61,977 bases of DNA, from contig CAMDCE010000027.1 of NCBI GenBank assembly GCA_945889625.1, positions 1-61,977 on the forward strand. Direction: 5' to 3'. The notes beneath the pieces are model-generated. The model was not told the origin of the DNA. It worked only from the letters and a program-made list of their open reading frames with translations, and ran no database searches. Shown here piece after piece: positions 1 to 9,108 of the stretch; within the stretch, counting starts at the first letter, position 1; the number at the start of each line of letters is the position of its first letter. This stretch comes from Asaia bogorensis (lineage in GTDB: Bacteria; Pseudomonadota; Alphaproteobacteria; Reyranellales; Reyranellaceae). The translations under genes were made by a program, and so were the position numbers.

Positions 1-126
1 TCCTGGAGAGAGAAAGGATCAAACGACAGACCATCCAACGCAGACGCTTGAACCACCGTGCTATCGCCGCTTAACATCAATCAGCAGATGCGCAGGAGCC
101 TCTCTTCTAAATAGACCCAATCTGTC

Positions 127-1638
127 TCAAATTATCTGACGACGGACAGCCGTAAAGTCCCGCGGCGGCCGTTCCCTGCGGCCAAAAGTCTGCGCCCAAC
201 CGAGGCCGAGGAAGGCACTGACCCAAAAGGCGATGGCCGGGATCTGCAAACTGAAGTCGATGGTCGAGTGCAGGATAGCCACGCCCGACACCGCGAACGC
301 AGCCGCCGCCAGGACGCGTTGTCGACGCCGCTGCCTGGCGCCCTGCAGGCAAACAAGCCACGGCACAAGGACGATCAACAGAGTGGGAACGGCTGCGGGA
401 ATGCCCACTTCGACAACGGTCTCGAGCGGCGTCGAGTGCGCCTTGTCATTGGGCAGCGTCAGTTCAGGAGGCTGCAGGATCGTGTAGATATCGGCAAAGC
501 TGCCGAGCCCCCAGCCCAGCCAGGGCGACTGGCCAATCGCGGTGATCGACGTCCGCCATATGGCGGTCCGATTGGCGCTGCCGCCTTCCGCCAACGTCGA
601 CATTTTCTGAACAAGGGCGCCGCCGGCGACAAGGCCGACCACGGCGGCGAACAGGATGCCGACGATGATCGTCTGGCGAAGCTGAAACGGCTCGCGCCAG
701 CGGTCGCGCATTATCAGGAACACCAGCAGGACCACGCCCATGACGCTCGCGATGAAGCCGCCGCGTGAACCTGAGATCAGCAGACAGCCCAGGAAGACGA
801 TTGCCAGGGCCACGAGCATCATCCTGGTACCGGTCAGCCAGTCCATCACGCCTTCCTCCTCGCCATCCTCCTCTTGCGGCCGGCGGCGAGATCGGCGGTC
901 GTCGAAAAGCAACGCGATGGCAGCCACCAGCGCCATGCCCAGGAAGCAGGCGAATGAGTTGCTGTTCACAAACGTGCCCGACATCAGGCAGTAATCGGAC
1001 TGCGGATTGTAGTCTCCCTGCTTCTTGAGGTAGCTGCCGAGGTAACAGGAATGCGTCGACACGTGCATGAGGAGCGCATAGGCCACGACCACCAGGGCGC
1101 TGGCGAGGAGGGCAATCAGCAGCAATCGAGCGCGGCGCTGTTCGACAAACATCGCCCGGGCGACGGCGAAGATCAGCCCGCAGGCGAGGCATTTCAACAA
1201 CACGTCGCGCGACGCATCGATGGCCAGGGTAGCAACGGCGGCGTGCCCGTGCCCGAGAATCTCGGCGGTCTTGGCATAGAGTCTTGCCGCGCCCGGCGGC
1301 GCCACGGCAGTCGACATCTGGAGCAGCGCCACGGCGACGAAGACGGCAAAGCAGCCGATCAGCACGAGCAACGGCGCGCGCTCGGCCGTCGAGAGCCTGA
1401 ATCCGTCGCGCGTACCCAAGCCTGCCGCGCAAACGACAGCAAGGACGCCGACCGCAATCGCCATCGGACTCCACGCCCAGTCGCGATTCGCGCCCATCGG
1501 CAGCGGCGCCACGACCAGCAACAACAGGAACAGCGCAACGACGATCCAGTCGATCAGCCGACGAAAAAGAAGGAACAGGCCACGGCGCGGCGCCCTAGCG
1601 ACATCGTCGTCCGGCTCTGTCCAGGGAGTCGGCGTCAT
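127..1638 (-). CDS. O-antigen ligase / polymerase-like membrane protein (Wzy_C family)
   Basis: A 503-residue polytopic membrane protein with about ten hydrophobic segments. The SGSRGGF stretch (residues 289-295) and a later HSTPLETVVEVG stretch (401-412) are placed like the conserved arginine and histidine loops of O-antigen ligases and polymerases (Wzy_C). Its likely role is joining glycan chains to a lipid or protein acceptor at the periplasmic face of the inner membrane. The ATG at 1638 was chosen because it overlaps the stop of the upstream gene (ATGA), implying translational coupling. The open frame runs on to 2037 but that stretch is antisense-like shadow of the neighbour. Substrate cannot be read from sequence; a protein O-glycosylation ligase or exopolysaccharide polymerase is equally possible. 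Confidence 0.8.
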   Translation of the reverse strand: MTPTPWTEPDDDVARAPRRGLFLLFRRLIDWIVVALFLLLLVVAPLPMGANRDWAWSPMAIAVGVLAVVCAAGLGTRDGFRLSTAERAPLLVLIGCFAVFVAVALLQMSTAVAPPGAARLYAKTAEILGHGHAAVATLAIDASRDVLLKCLACGLIFAVARAMFVEQRRARLLLIALLASALVVVAYALLMHVSTHSCYLGSYLKKQGDYNPQSDYCLMSGTFVNSNSFACFLGMALVAAIALLFDDRRSRRRPQEEDGEEEGVMDWLTGTRMMLVALAIVFLGCLLISGSRGGFIASVMGVVLLVFLIMRDRWREPFQLRQTIIVGILFAAVVGLVAGGALVQKMSTLAEGGSANRTAIWRTSITAIGQSPWLGWGLGSFADIYTILQPPELTLPNDKAHSTPLETVVEVGIPAAVPTLLIVLVPWLVCLQGARQRRRQRVLAAAAFAVSGVAILHSTIDFSLQIPAIAFWVSAFLGLGWAQTFGRRERPPRDFTAVRRQII

Positions 1639-2390
1639 TTCCGGGTCGCCAGGATCAGTTTGGTGAGATCTTCCTGGGCGTTTGGTTCGTTGCGCAGGAA
1701 AAAGCGGATGATCAGCTCGTCGACCGGATCGCGCGCCGCCCAGCCGAACCACCGCCGATCGGGGCTGCGGCGCCAGGTCGTCACGACATGGGCACGCAGC
1801 TGCTCGCGTTGCTCGTCCGAGAAGTAGGCCCAGTTGTCGAGGATGATTCGCAACCGTGCCGGCCAAATGAAGGGGATCAACGGCGCCATCTCGATCGACA
1901 TGAACAGCGGTGGCAGCACGGCGCGCGACGCGCTGTCCAAGACCTGTCGCACCGTCGCCACGCGGAGCCAGTCGGTGCCGCGGGCCGGCGCGGCAGCGAG
2001 GCCGATGTCGAGGTCCGCCCTGGCGCGCTGCAGCCATTCGTCCTGATCGGAATAGGAGAGCTTCAGGCCGGGCGTCAGGGCACCGCCGGCGACCAGCTCC
2101 GAACGCTGAAGATGACGGCCGGCAACTGGATCGGCGGCGACGGCGCGATCGAGCGCCTCGATACCGGCCGTGACTTGAGGCAGGCTAAGGGGGCGCCCCT
2201 TGCGCAGGTCGGTCACGACGGCATCGGCCCGCTGCGCCTGCAAGGAGCTCGCGGCCACCGGCCAGCCCTGCCAGACGAGAACGGCGCCACCGACGGCCAT
2301 CAGCCCGCGCAGCAGCCAACCCAGCAAATTCAATCGAAGCCCTTCCCCCAGATGCCCGTGCGACGAGCGCTTGCGCCACTCCAACGCCAC
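1635..2390 (-). CDS. Membrane-anchored hypothetical protein coupled to the O-antigen ligase-like gene
   Basis: 251 residues from a GTG start at 2390. One hydrophobic segment near residues 22-48 follows a basic N terminus, so the rest is probably periplasmic. The C-terminal half is rich in Trp and Arg (for example WRRSPDRRWFGWAARD). I do not recognise a domain. Its stop overlaps the ligase start by four bases (ATGA), so the two are almost certainly one transcription unit, and an accessory role to the glycan ligase is the natural guess. No in-frame ATG lies nearby to replace the GTG, so the start is moderately sure. Confidence 0.65.
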   Translation of the reverse strand: MALEWRKRSSHGHLGEGLRLNLLGWLLRGLMAVGGAVLVWQGWPVAASSLQAQRADAVVTDLRKGRPLSLPQVTAGIEALDRAVAADPVAGRHLQRSELVAGGALTPGLKLSYSDQDEWLQRARADLDIGLAAAPARGTDWLRVATVRQVLDSASRAVLPPLFMSIEMAPLIPFIWPARLRIILDNWAYFSDEQREQLRAHVVTTWRRSPDRRWFGWAARDPVDELIIRFFLRNEPNAQEDLTKLILATRK

Positions 2391-2536
2391 GGCATGGCAA
2401 TGTCAAAGGGCCTGCGACCTTAAAACGCTGCAAATTGATCCGGAGCCACGTCGCATGAGTCTGCAGCGGCGGTGCCGTGGTCGGCGGTGCGACGTCCGGT
2501 GGAGCCTTCGGCTGCGGTGTCAGCGTCTTCACGCCC

Positions 2537-3178
2537 CTAACGCGCGAAAGTCTTCAGTCCGAGCCGGCCCTTCGGCGTCAGCGTGTAGACGCCGCGCTCG
2601 ACGCGCTCGAACCAGCCGTAATAATCGGCGTGCAGGATGCTCGCGGCCCGCGGCACATCGGCTGCCGCGCGCATGGCGGCGGGCTTCATCGGCCCGTTGC
2701 TCGCCAGCAACACCGCGCAGCGCAGCGCCTCCTGGCGGTAGGCCGTCATCACCGGCACCTTGGTGCTGGAGCCGCCGCGGTTGGGATCGCCGGCACGACG
2801 GGCGTGCTCGCCCAACATGCGGCGGGCCTTCCGCCTGTTCTTGCGCGGCTGATAGGGCACTGGGTCGAGCAGAATGTCAGCGCGCTCCGACGTCACCACC
2901 ATCAGGCCGAGGCCGAGCCGGCGACAGAGCTTCTTCACGTTGCGCATCTTCTTCGGCCAATCGCCGACGGCAAGATAGACCGCGTCGGTGAGGGCCAGCC
3001 GGTCAACACCCTGCAGAACCAGCCCGAGCCCAAAGGTGCGCTTGAGTTCGACGATCACCGGCGGCTCCTTGCCGCGCACCGCGACCACGTCGCAGCCGCG
3101 TACTTCGCCTTTTACGGTGTAGCCTTGGCCTTCAAGCAGGGCCTTTACCGGCGCATAGAGGTCGCTCTCCAATGGCAT
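2537..3178 (-). CDS. DUF2161-family protein (putative PD-(D/E)XK nuclease-like)
   Basis: 213 residues from ATG 3178 (MPLESDLYAPVK). The N-terminal part has a nuclease-like pattern: an early Glu, then GCDVVAV about 24 residues on, then PPVIVELKR, which looks like the D...(D/E)XK core of the PD-(D/E)XK fold as described for the DUF2161/COG5482 family. The C-terminal part resembles a winged helix (ADYYGWFERVERGVYTLTPKG). The open frame extends 23 codons upstream, but that would overlap the divergent amidase start. It is divergent from the amidase with 48 bp between starts, so a shared control region must sit there. The function of the family is not established. Confidence 0.7.
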   Translation of the reverse strand: MPLESDLYAPVKALLEGQGYTVKGEVRGCDVVAVRGKEPPVIVELKRTFGLGLVLQGVDRLALTDAVYLAVGDWPKKMRNVKKLCRRLGLGLMVVTSERADILLDPVPYQPRKNRRKARRMLGEHARRAGDPNRGGSSTKVPVMTAYRQEALRCAVLLASNGPMKPAAMRAAADVPRAASILHADYYGWFERVERGVYTLTPKGRLGLKTFAR

Positions 3179-3226
3179 GGCCGGGCAACGTATCATGCTA
3201 AGAATGAAGGCCTTGGGGAAAACCAC

Positions 3227-4600
3227 ATGACCGAATTGCTGGATCAAGGCGCCGCCGCCATCGCCGCCTCAGTGCGACAGGGCAAGACGAAGGCCCGCGA
3301 CGTTGCCGAAATGGCGATTGCCAGGGTCGAGGCGCGCAACAAGGCGCTTACCGCGGTCGTCGACTTCAATCCCGCCGAGGCACGCAGCGCCGCCGACGCG
3401 GTCGATGCGAGACGCAAACAGGGTTTCGACGGCCCAATCCTGGGTGTGCCCTACACGGTGAAGGACACGACCTGGGTCGCCGGCCGCCGCGTCACCAACG
3501 GCTCTCTGCTGTGGAAGGATTTCATCCCGCCGCGCGACGCGCTCGCCGTCGAGCGCCTCAAGAATGCCGGCGGCATCTTCCTCGGCATGACCAATACGCC
3601 GGAGATGGCCGCCAAGGGCCACACGGAGAACAAGGTCTACGGCCTGACACGCCATCCGATGAACACCGCGATGACGCCGGGCGGCTCGTCGGGCGGCGCG
3701 GCGGCCGCGCTCGCCGCAGGCTTCACGCCGATTGCGCTGGGCACTGACGGCGGCGGCTCGGGGCGGCGGCCCGCGTCGCATTGCGGCGTCGTCGGTCTCA
3801 AGACATCGGCCGGCGCCATCCCCTCGCCTTTCGGCTTCGGTGGCGCCTACGGCCCGCTCTACGGAGTCGTGGCGCCGATGGGCCGCAGCGTTGCCGACGC
3901 CAAGGTCGCGTTCGAAGTGATGGCCGGGCCCGATCCGCGCGACCCGCATTCGGTGGCCACGCTCGACGTGCCGCCGCCGACCAATCCGCGCATCGCCTAC
4001 AGTCCGCGGCTCGGCATGGGCGTCTCGGTCGATCCCGACGTGATGGCGGCGGTCGAATCGGCGGTCGCCAGGCTCCGTGCCGCCGGCTGGCGGATCGAAG
4101 CGGCCGACGTCCAGTGGCCCGAGGGCACCAGCGAGACTGCCTTCGGCGCGGTGAATGCCTCGGCGGCGGCCCTGCTCTATGGCGAGCGTCAGGCCAACGA
4201 CAAGAACCTGTTCGGCGACAACGTCACCGGCCTGATCGAGCGCGGCCGCACCATGCACGGCACCGATGTGGTCGCAGCCTTTCGCCTGGCCGACGCCTGC
4301 GCCCGCGCCGTGGCGGCGTTCTTCACCGAGTACGACTATCTGCTGACACCGACGACGGCCTGCGTGTCGTGGCCGGTCGAGCAGGTCTACCCCAAGGTCA
4401 TCGAGAACAAGGAAGTGGGTCCGCGCGGCCACGCCGTGTTCACGCCGCTGTTCAATCTGGCGCTGGTGCCCGGCATCTCCGTGCCCTGCGGCAGAGGACG
4501 CGACGGTCTGCCGGTTGGCCTGCAGATCGTGGCGCCGCGCCTGCACGACCGGCCGCTGCTGGCCATGGCGCAGCGGGCCGAGACGGCGCTTGGCCAATGA
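3227..4600 (+). CDS. Amidase (amidase-signature family)
   Basis: A 457-residue cytoplasmic hydrolase of the amidase-signature family. The Ser-cisSer-Lys triad is visible: Lys79 in GVPYTVKD, the cis-Ser in GGSSGG (152-157) and the nucleophile Ser178 in GTDGGGS. The downstream RRPASHCGVVGLK completes the signature. Length is normal for the family. The ATG at 3227 starts MTELLDQGAAAI; the much longer open frame upstream is antisense to the DUF2161 gene. The stop overlaps the start of the following small gene (ATGA). The natural amide substrate is not predictable; acylamidase and 6-aminohexanoate-like substrates are alternatives. No GatB or GatC neighbour is present, which argues against a tRNA amidotransferase subunit. 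Confidence 0.88.
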   Translation: MTELLDQGAAAIAASVRQGKTKARDVAEMAIARVEARNKALTAVVDFNPAEARSAADAVDARRKQGFDGPILGVPYTVKDTTWVAGRRVTNGSLLWKDFIPPRDALAVERLKNAGGIFLGMTNTPEMAAKGHTENKVYGLTRHPMNTAMTPGGSSGGAAAALAAGFTPIALGTDGGGSGRRPASHCGVVGLKTSAGAIPSPFGFGGAYGPLYGVVAPMGRSVADAKVAFEVMAGPDPRDPHSVATLDVPPPTNPRIAYSPRLGMGVSVDPDVMAAVESAVARLRAAGWRIEAADVQWPEGTSETAFGAVNASAAALLYGERQANDKNLFGDNVTGLIERGRTMHGTDVVAAFRLADACARAVAAFFTEYDYLLTPTTACVSWPVEQVYPKVIENKEVGPRGHAVFTPLFNLALVPGISVPCGRGRDGLPVGLQIVAPRLHDRPLLAMAQRAETALGQ

Positions 4601-4854
4601 ATATCCCGACGGAATATCTGATCGCTGGTGGCGCGGCGGCCGTCATCGCCATAGCCATCAGGGTCGTCCGCGCGCGGATGAAGGGCGCACCGCCAACCGG
4701 CAAGCACGACGTTCTGATGAAGCGCGCCGCGGCGCATGTCGACAAGAGCGCGTTCCTCAAGAAAGCTTGCGCCGACTATCGCGCGACCGGGCATCTGTCG
4801 GCGCGTCAGGTCGAAGGGGTAGAGAAGGCGTTGGAGCGCGTCGAAGGCCGGTGA
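4597..4854 (+). CDS. Small single-pass membrane protein downstream of the amidase
   Basis: 85 residues. A short N terminus is followed by a hydrophobic segment (AGGAAAVIAIAIRVV, about residues 10-24) and a basic, helical tail ending in an Arg/Glu-rich stretch. Its ATG overlaps the amidase stop (ATGA), which supports a real coupled gene. I do not recognise the family. Confidence 0.6.
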   Translation: MNIPTEYLIAGGAAAVIAIAIRVVRARMKGAPPTGKHDVLMKRAAAHVDKSAFLKKACADYRATGHLSARQVEGVEKALERVEGR

Positions 4855-4864
4855 TCCAGCCGCC

Positions 4865-5998
4865 CTACCAGTCCTGCACCGATCCGTCGCGCCCGATCGG
4901 CGGCTCGGTCACGACCTCGCGCAGCTTGAGCCTCGCCAAGGCGTCGTCGTTCAGCTCGATGCCGAGACCCGGCGCATCCGGCACCTCGAGGTAGCCGTCC
5001 TTCAGCACCAGCGGCTTCTTCACCATGTCGCGTTTGGGCGCATCCGACTCGCCGGTGTATTCCTGCAGCGCGAAGTTGGGGATGCAGGCGTCGAGCTGCA
5101 CGCAGGCCGCCGTCGAGATAGGCGACAAAGGATTGTGCGGGATCACCTTGACGTGGTGCGCCTCGGCCATCGCCGCGACCTTCTTGCTGCCGGTGAGTCC
5201 CATGCAGAGGCACACGTCAGGCCGAACATAGGCGCAGCCCTTGTTGGCGAGCAGCTCCTGGAACTGGAAGATCGACGAGAAGCGCTCGCCCGTCGCCACC
5301 GGCAAGCCGCTGCGCGCCTGCACATCGCCCATCATGGCCGGGCTGTCGGGCAGCATCGGGTCTTCGTAGAAGTAGGGGTGGAATTTCTGCAGGCGGTGCG
5401 CCAGCGCGATCGATTCGGTCGGGTTCATCTGGCGGTGCAGCTCGATGCAGATATCGGCGTCGCCGGCCAACGCCTCGTGCACCGCGCCGACCCGGCGCTC
5501 GGCCTCGCTCACCCATTCCTCGAAGGATTTGCGCAGATGATAGTCCGGCGCGAACGGCGAGAAGCGGATCGCGGTGAAGCCCATGCGCTTCTTGGCCACT
5601 GCATCGGCCACCAGCTCGTCGAGCGTGTCGCCGCGGGCGTGCATGTAGCAGCGCACGCGGTCGCGCGTCTTGCCGCCCATAAGCTCGTAGATCGGCACGC
5701 CATGCCGCTTGCCCTTGACGTCCCACAGCGCGATGTCGATCGCCGAGATGGCGCCGCCGACCAGCGCGCCCATGAAGTGCGAGTGACGCTGCAGCGCCTG
5801 CGCGTGATGCTCGATCGTCGAGGGGTCGCGGCCGACTAGGTACGATTTCATCTCGTCGATCATGGCGGCGGTCGGACGCGGCCAGCCATGCACGCCGCCC
5901 TCGCCGATGCCGACCGTGCCGTCCTCGCAATAGACGCGCAGCAGGCACCAGCGCTCGATCAGGAAGGTCTCGATCTTTTCGATCTTCGTCGGGGACAT
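4865..5998 (-). CDS. Mandelate racemase / muconate-lactonizing-type sugar-acid dehydratase (galactonate dehydratase-like)
   Basis: A 377-residue enolase-superfamily enzyme. Metal-ligand positions fit Glu186 (IELH), Glu212 (YEDP) and Glu238 (TGERF); His288 in VIPHNPLSP and Glu313 in LQEYTGE complete a galactonate/mannonate-dehydratase-like site. Expected chemistry is abstraction of the proton alpha to a carboxylate and loss of water, giving a 2-keto-3-deoxy acid. ATG 5998 was preferred to a GTG 21 bases upstream (6019), because the family begins close to the first beta strand; neither has a strong ribosome-binding site. It is convergent with the amidase pair and divergent from the glycosylase gene. 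The exact sugar acid is unknown. Confidence 0.85.
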   Translation of the reverse strand: MSPTKIEKIETFLIERWCLLRVYCEDGTVGIGEGGVHGWPRPTAAMIDEMKSYLVGRDPSTIEHHAQALQRHSHFMGALVGGAISAIDIALWDVKGKRHGVPIYELMGGKTRDRVRCYMHARGDTLDELVADAVAKKRMGFTAIRFSPFAPDYHLRKSFEEWVSEAERRVGAVHEALAGDADICIELHRQMNPTESIALAHRLQKFHPYFYEDPMLPDSPAMMGDVQARSGLPVATGERFSSIFQFQELLANKGCAYVRPDVCLCMGLTGSKKVAAMAEAHHVKVIPHNPLSPISTAACVQLDACIPNFALQEYTGESDAPKRDMVKKPLVLKDGYLEVPDAPGLGIELNDDALARLKLREVVTEPPIGRDGSVQDW

Positions 5999-6083
5999 GT
6001 TGCTCAGGCGCGCGGTCACGGCGCGACTATAACAGTATCCGGGCAGACAGGATCGCGGGTTGCGCTATAGTTCCGACGAAGGG

Positions 6084-7289
6084 ATGAAGCGCCAGACAGT
6101 CTCCGCCTCCGCCGCCCGCCGCATCGCGCTGGCCGCCCAAGGCTTCGCTACTCCACGTCCACCGGCCACGCACACCGGCTCGCTTAAGCGCGCCATCGAT
6201 CGGCTGGGCCTGCTGCAGATCGACTCCGTCAACGTGCTCGCGCGCGCGCACTACCTGCCGCTGTTCTCGCGGCTGGGCAATTACGACAGCGATCACCTCG
6301 ACGGCCTGGCCTGGGGCCGCAAGAGCAAGCGCGGGCTGTTCGAGTTCTGGGCGCACGAAGCCTCCCTGCTGCCGATTGCGAGCCAGCCGCTGTGGCGCTG
6401 GCGCATGCAGCGGGCCCGCGAGAATGCCGGCGACGGCAAGGGCAAGCTGCATCTCTTCCGGCGCGAGAAGGCAAAGTACATCGACGCGGTGCTGCGCGAG
6501 ATCACTGACCGCGGCGCCATCGCAGCATCGGAACTGTCCAACGGCGGCGAGCGCCGCGGCGCCTGGTGGGGCTGGAACGACGGCAAGCTCGCCGTCGAAT
6601 GGCTGTTCTTTGCCGGCATCGTCACCACGGCGACGCGGCGCGGCACCTTCGAGCGGGTCTATGACCTCACCGAGCGCGTGCTGCCGGCGCACGTGGTGAC
6701 GATGCCGACGCCGTCGGCCGAGGAGGCGCAGCGCGAGCTGTTGCGGCTGTCAGCTCGGGCGCTGGGCGTCGCCACCGAGTTCGACCTGCGCGATTACTAT
6801 CGGCTGGGCGTCGCCGACACCAAGGCGCGGTTGGCCGAACTGGTCGAAGCCGGCGACCTGCTGCCCGTCACCGTCGAGGGCTGGAAGCATGCAGCCTATC
6901 TCGACCCCGCCGCGCGCCAGCCGCGCAAGGTCGAGGCGCGGGCGCTGCTGGCACCGTTCGATCCGCTGGTCTGGGAGCGCGACCGCACCCACCGCATCTT
7001 CGACTTCTTCTATCGCATCGAGATCTACACGCCGATCGCCAAGCGCAAGCACGGCTATTACGTCCTGCCCTTCCTGCTGGGCGACCGGCTGGTGGCACGC
7101 GTCGATCTCAAGGCCGACCGCGCCAACAGCCGCCTGCTGGTTCATGCCGCCCATCTCGAGGAAGGCGCCGACGCCAGAACGGTTGCCGTTCCGCTGCGCG
7201 AGGAGCTGCGGCTCATGGCGGACTGGCTGGGCCTGGAAGACCTGTCTCTGCCCCGCGCCGGAGCCCTGGCCCGAGCGATGCGGTCGTAG
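6084..7289 (+). CDS. ycaQ: Winged-helix DNA glycosylase, YcaQ/AlkX family (HTH_42)
   Basis: 401 residues. The family's catalytic QxD motif is present as Gln45-Ile-Asp47 in LGLLQIDSVNVLARAHYLPL, the version found in YcaQ/AlkX rather than the QxQ of AlkZ. Later conserved blocks are FEFWAHEAS, LLAPFDPLVWERDR and LVARVDLKADR. The family excises alkylated bases and unhooks interstrand crosslinks in bacterial DNA. ATG 6084 is the conservative start; an in-frame TTG at 6060 has a better-spaced AGGA and would add eight residues. It appears to be a single-gene unit, divergent from the dehydratase. Confidence 0.85.
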   Translation: MKRQTVSASAARRIALAAQGFATPRPPATHTGSLKRAIDRLGLLQIDSVNVLARAHYLPLFSRLGNYDSDHLDGLAWGRKSKRGLFEFWAHEASLLPIASQPLWRWRMQRARENAGDGKGKLHLFRREKAKYIDAVLREITDRGAIAASELSNGGERRGAWWGWNDGKLAVEWLFFAGIVTTATRRGTFERVYDLTERVLPAHVVTMPTPSAEEAQRELLRLSARALGVATEFDLRDYYRLGVADTKARLAELVEAGDLLPVTVEGWKHAAYLDPAARQPRKVEARALLAPFDPLVWERDRTHRIFDFFYRIEIYTPIAKRKHGYYVLPFLLGDRLVARVDLKADRANSRLLVHAAHLEEGADARTVAVPLREELRLMADWLGLEDLSLPRAGALARAMRS

Positions 7290-7519
7290 CAACTTCGGTA
7301 AGGACCATAATCGTCGATTCGGGTCCGATGGGCTTATGATGCGGCGATTGCATCAACGACAAAGGGATGAAACCGTGCCGATCACCCGCCCTCTATCCTC
7401 ACAAGCGATGGTATGGCCCGCCGGCGCCGCTGTTTCTTTTCTGTTTGTTTAACAGCGGGCGAAATCGGCAACACAGGATCTGGTGCCGTGCTTCTCAGAC
7501 GTGAAGGAATGAGACGACT

Positions 7520-8647
7520 ATGAACGATCTGGTGTTGAAGGGCGGCAGGGTGGTCGATCCCTCGCAGGGGCTCGACAAGGTGACCGACATCGCCTTCGCG
7601 AACGGCAAGGTCGCGGCGATCGGTGAAAATCTGTCGGGCGCCGATCAGCGCAACGTCGCGGGCAAGATCGTCTCACCGGGCCTGATCGACCTGCACACCC
7701 ACGTCTATTGGGGTGGCACCTCGCTCGGCGTCGAGGCCGAGCTTTTGGCGCGCACCGGCGGCGTCACGACCTTCGTCGACGCCGGCAGCGCCGGGCCCGG
7801 CAACTTCCATGGCTTTCGCAAGCATGTGATCGAGCCGTCGCCGGTGCGCATCCTGCCCTACCTCAACGTCTCGTTCCCCGGCATCTTCGCCTTCTCCAAG
7901 AGCGTCATGGTCGGCGAGAGTGCCGACATGCGCCTGCTCGACCCGCGTGAGGCCGTCCGCGTCGCACGCGAGAACAAGGACCTGGTGCTCGGCATCAAAG
8001 TGCGGGTCGGCAAATCGGCGAGCGGCGACTCCGGTATCATGCCACTCGACATCGCGCTCGACGTCGCCGAGGAGGTCGGGCTGCCGATGATGGCGCACCT
8101 CGATGCGCCGCCACCTGCCCGCCACGAGGTGATGCGCCGGCTGCGCAAGGGCGACGTGCTCACCCACTGCTTTCGGCCCTTCCCCAATGCACCGGTGCGG
8201 GCCGACGGGCGGGTGCGCGAGGAAATCCTGGCGGCACGCGAACGCGGCGTGATCTTCGACATCGGCCATGGCGGCGGCTCGTTCGGCTTCGGTACGACCA
8301 AGAAGATGCTGGCGGCCGGCTTCCTGCCCGACGTGATTTCATCCGACGTGCACGTGATCTCGATCGAAGGGCCGGCCTTCGATCTGCTCACCACCATGTC
8401 GAAATTCCTGTGCCTTGGCGTCGACCTGCCGACGGTGATCAAGCTCGCCACCGTCAACGCCGCCGTCGCGATCAAGCGGCCCGACCTCGGGACGCTCAAG
8501 ATCGGCAGCGTCGGCGAGGCCACGGTGATCGATCTCGCCTCCGGCAAGTTCGACTATGCCGATTCGATCGGCGAGCACCTGACCGGCGACAAGCGCTTGC
8601 TCTCTGCCGGCGTCGTGCTGGCGGGCCGCTGGTGGCATCCGACATGA
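7520..8647 (+). CDS. Amidohydrolase/deacetylase-family metallohydrolase (dihydroorotase-like)
   Basis: 375 residues of the metal-dependent amidohydrolase superfamily. The binuclear site is readable: His59-x-His61 in DLHTHVYWGG, candidate carboxylated Lys160 in LGIKVRVG, His193 in AHLDAP, His216 in THCFRP and Asp276 in SSDVHV. It most resembles the dihydroorotase-like amidohydrolase/deacetylase group rather than true PyrC. It should hydrolyse a cyclic or linear amide in the cytoplasm; the substrate is unknown. The stop overlaps the next gene's ATG (ATGA). The 230 bp before it (7290-7519) holds no gene I can support. Confidence 0.82.
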   Translation: MNDLVLKGGRVVDPSQGLDKVTDIAFANGKVAAIGENLSGADQRNVAGKIVSPGLIDLHTHVYWGGTSLGVEAELLARTGGVTTFVDAGSAGPGNFHGFRKHVIEPSPVRILPYLNVSFPGIFAFSKSVMVGESADMRLLDPREAVRVARENKDLVLGIKVRVGKSASGDSGIMPLDIALDVAEEVGLPMMAHLDAPPPARHEVMRRLRKGDVLTHCFRPFPNAPVRADGRVREEILAARERGVIFDIGHGGGSFGFGTTKKMLAAGFLPDVISSDVHVISIEGPAFDLLTTMSKFLCLGVDLPTVIKLATVNAAVAIKRPDLGTLKIGSVGEATVIDLASGKFDYADSIGEHLTGDKRLLSAGVVLAGRWWHPT

Positions 8648-8901
8648 CGACCAAGCGCCGGCAACCGAGCTCGCCCGCCTGCCTCGCCCACGAGGCGGAC
8701 GACGCCTACATGGGCTTCGCGAGCCCGGCCGAGATCGCGGAATTCCTGAAAGAGCTGGCCGAAGCCGAAAGTATCGGCCGCCCGTATGCCGATCTCCTGC
8801 GCAAGATGTTGCCCAGAGTGCGCGACGATACTCTGCATCGCAGCCTGGCCGAAAAGCTGCACTCACATGAGGCCAGAATCGCACGTGACGCAGAGCGTTA
8901 G
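8644..8901 (+). CDS. Small conserved protein, DUF6306-like
   Basis: 85 residues, beginning four bases inside the end of the amidohydrolase gene (ATGA overlap). The central SPACLAHEADDAYMGFAS followed by EIAEFLKELAEAE matches my memory of the DUF6306 family, small cytoplasmic helical proteins of unknown role; that assignment is from recognition and not a search. The coupling suggests co-translation with the amidohydrolase. Confidence 0.6.
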   Translation: MTTKRRQPSSPACLAHEADDAYMGFASPAEIAEFLKELAEAESIGRPYADLLRKMLPRVRDDTLHRSLAEKLHSHEARIARDAER

Positions 8902-9070
8902 CGGCTGCCGTTAAAGTCTCGCCGCAGCAACTATCCACAGCTGGCCAAATTTTTTGGCAGCAGCCGCAACCTTCTGCACGGATGGCACGTTGATAAGCCA
9001 CGGCCGGGTATCTTGGCGTCGCCCCTGCCCCCCGCTCCGCGATGCCACCCTCCCCATCCGGCCTACCAAC

Positions 9071-9100
9071 GCCCGCCTCCGAGGAAACTCGGGGGCGGGC
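9071..9100 (-). terminator. Strong hairpin just downstream of egtD
   Basis: Bases 9071-9083 and 9088-9100 form a 13-bp stem (one G-T pair) closed by a GAAA loop, starting 9 bases past the egtD stop in the minus direction. There is no long T-run after it, so efficiency as an intrinsic terminator is uncertain. Confidence 0.6.
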
Positions 9101-9108
9101 AGCCTATT

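Noticed and set aside
1051..1827. A 258-codon plus-strand open frame
   Set aside because: Antisense to the O-antigen ligase-like gene and its partner; composition is Arg/Gln/His-rich shadow sequence.
7367..7507. A small plus-strand ORF (MKPCRSPALYPHKRW...) in the gap before the amidohydrolase gene
   Set aside because: No ribosome-binding site of note, odd composition and no family resemblance.
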